7,147 nucleotides of DNA from Sulfuricurvum sp. (GTDB taxonomy: Bacteria; Campylobacterota; Campylobacteria; Campylobacterales; Sulfurimonadaceae): positions 1 to 7,147 of the forward strand of contig JACXUE010000110.1 of the NCBI GenBank assembly GCA_014764075.1. Direction: 5' to 3'. Shown here piece after piece: positions 5,798 to 7,147 of this stretch (its first letter is position 1; each line of letters begins with the position of its first letter). Position numbers and translations under genes: made by a program. Under the pieces are notes generated by a model. It was not told the DNA's origin. It ran no database searches and saw only the letters and a program-made list of their open reading frames with translations.

Positions 5798-7147
5798 ATG
5801 CGCAGCGATACGATTAAACGCGGATTTGACAAAACGCCTCACCGAAGTTTGCTCCGAGCAACCGGACTCAAAGACGATGATTTTAACAAACCTTTTATCG
5901 GAGTAGCCAACTCCTATATCGACATTATTCCGGGACACTTTTTTCTCCAAGAGTACGGCCGTATCGTCAAAGAGGCGATTCGTGAAGCGGGCGGCGTGCC
6001 GTTTGAATTCAATACGATCGGTGTTGATGATGGGATTGCGATGGGACACGATGGGATGCTCTACAGTCTTCCGAGCCGTGAATTGATCGCCGATTCGATC
6101 GAGACGGTGATGAACGCTCATAAACTCGATGGGCTTATTTGTATCCCAAACTGTGATAAGATCGTTCCGGGGATGCTTATGGGCTCGCTTCGCGTTAACG
6201 TTCCGACGATCTTCGTATCCGGCGGACCGATGAAGGCAGGGCACAAAAAAGACGGTACCCCGATCGATTTGGCAACTGCCTTTGAAGCGGTCGGAAAACA
6301 TGCCGACGGTAAAATAAGCGATGAGGAGCTCTATGAGATCGAGTGTGAAGCGTGTCCGAGCGGGGGAAGTTGTTCGGGGATGTTTACCGCTAACTCGATG
6401 AATACCCTTTGTGAGGCGATGGGGGTGGCGCTGCCGGGGAATGGTACTGTTTTGGCGATGACCCCAGAGCGTATAGAGATGGTGAAAGCGGCGGCACGTC
6501 GCATCGTCGAGATGGTCAAAGACGAACATTCCGCCAAATGGAACATACGCAATATCTTGAATGACAAAGCGATCCACAATGCGTTTGTCGTCGATATGGC
6601 GATGGGCGGCTCATCAAACACCGTTTTGCATATGCTCAGTATCGCCAAAGAGGCGGGGGTCGATTTCGACATTAACCAAATCAATAAAATCTCTGGGAAT
6701 GTTGCCCACATCGCGAAAATATCTCCGTCCCTCTCAACCGTACACATGGATGATATCAACCGTGCGGGTGGGGTCAACGCGGTTATGAAAGAGGTGAGCC
6801 GTCGCGGCGGAATCCTCCACACCGATGCGATGACGGTGACGGGCGAGACGATTGGCGAGCGGATCAAAAACGCGGTAATCAAAGATCCTAACATTATTCA
6901 TACCAACGAAAACGCCTACTCTCCGGTGGGTGGTCTCTCTATCCTCTTTGGTAACCTTGCCAAAGAGGGTGCGGTTGTCAAAACGGCGGGGATCGCTCCG
7001 GGGATGCGTCAGTTCAAAGGGACGGCGATTTGCTTCAATAGCCAGCAAGAGGCGATTGCGGGGATCGTTGGACACAAAGTCAAAGAGGGCAATGTTGTTG
7101 TTATCCGCTACGAAGGGCCAAAGGGTGGACCGGGGATGCAAGAGATG
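5798..7147 (+). CDS. ilvD: ilvD, dihydroxy-acid dehydratase (5' 450 codons, cut by window end)
   Basis: IlvD dehydrates 2,3-dihydroxy-isovalerate and 2,3-dihydroxy-3-methylvalerate to the 2-keto acids that precede valine, leucine and isoleucine, in the cytoplasm. The frame runs open from ATG 5798 to the window edge; the family has about 560 residues, so roughly 110 are missing. TAAGGA at 5786-5791, six bases upstream, fixes the start. Visible motifs are GVDDGIAMGH (75-84, with Asp77/78 near the magnesium site), IPNCDK (116-121, cluster Cys119 and the Lys expected to be carbamoylated), CPSGGSCSGM (186-195, cluster Cys192) and a final YEGPKGGPGMQEM. At residues 45-47 it reads PGH, as in E. coli IlvD, rather than the PCN of the [2Fe-2S] type. 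This hints at an oxygen-sensitive [4Fe-4S] enzyme, which is an inference. It is divergent from the tRNA operon and probably has its own promoter at 5725. Confidence 0.97.
   Translation, partial: MRSDTIKRGFDKTPHRSLLRATGLKDDDFNKPFIGVANSYIDIIPGHFFLQEYGRIVKEAIREAGGVPFEFNTIGVDDGIAMGHDGMLYSLPSRELIADSIETVMNAHKLDGLICIPNCDKIVPGMLMGSLRVNVPTIFVSGGPMKAGHKKDGTPIDLATAFEAVGKHADGKISDEELYEIECEACPSGGSCSGMFTANSMNTLCEAMGVALPGNGTVLAMTPERIEMVKAAARRIVEMVKDEHSAKWNIRNILNDKAIHNAFVVDMAMGGSSNTVLHMLSIAKEAGVDFDINQINKISGNVAHIAKISPSLSTVHMDDINRAGGVNAVMKEVSRRGGILHTDAMTVTGETIGERIKNAVIKDPNIIHTNENAYSPVGGLSILFGNLAKEGAVVKTAGIAPGMRQFKGTAICFNSQQEAIAGIVGHKVKEGNVVVIRYEGPKGGPGMQEM

Noticed and set aside
5741..6577. 278-codon minus-strand open frame and other minus-strand frames opposite ilvD
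   Set aside because: They lie antisense to an unmistakable IlvD coding region and have composition typical of a mirror frame, with no recognisable domain or ribosome site.

Overview
The window looks like chromosomal DNA of a Campylobacterota bacterium, most likely a Sulfuricurvum or Sulfurimonas type. This rests on remembered protein character (IlvD, MetE, a large Ig-repeat surface protein), moderate GC genes separated by AT-rich gaps, and TATAAT-like -10 boxes with weak -35 boxes. No database search was possible, so the taxonomic guess is an inference.

Layout: (1) 1-197 is mostly AT-rich and non-coding. It may hold the last codons of an upstream gene, and it carries a perfect 12-bp palindrome upstream of the first large gene. 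(2) 198-2639 (+) encodes an 813-residue surface or secreted adhesin-like protein. It has a BapA/LapA-like N-terminal prefix, a Gly/Ala-rich hydrophobic linker, a carboxypeptidase-regulatory-like domain, four bacterial Ig-like domains and a final SWM-type repeat. (3) 2640-3139 has a good -10 box and ribosome binding site in front of a small reading frame that appears broken. (4) 3140-5133 (+) is metE, cobalamin-independent methionine synthase. About 80-90 codons are missing inside the N-terminal domain and the two remaining parts are in different frames, so the gene is disrupted; the zinc site and catalytic residues are intact. (5) 5243-5655 (-) is a tRNA cluster transcribed Gly(GCC)-Leu(TAA)-Cys(GCA)-Ser(TGA), all with encoded CCA. 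It has a strong promoter upstream and, unusually, a strong intrinsic terminator between Gly and Leu. (6) 5798-7147 (+) is the first 450 codons of ilvD, dihydroxy-acid dehydratase, cut by the window edge and divergent from the tRNA operon.

The genes do not form one pathway. MetE and IlvD are both amino-acid biosynthesis enzymes but are separate transcription units. Two similar hairpins (5136-5157 after metE and 5756-5774 in the ilvD leader) look like copies of a small dispersed palindromic repeat. I found no CRISPR array, transposase, toxin-antitoxin pair or defence system. The most notable observations are the broken metE with a second broken frame just upstream, and the terminator placed inside the tRNA operon.
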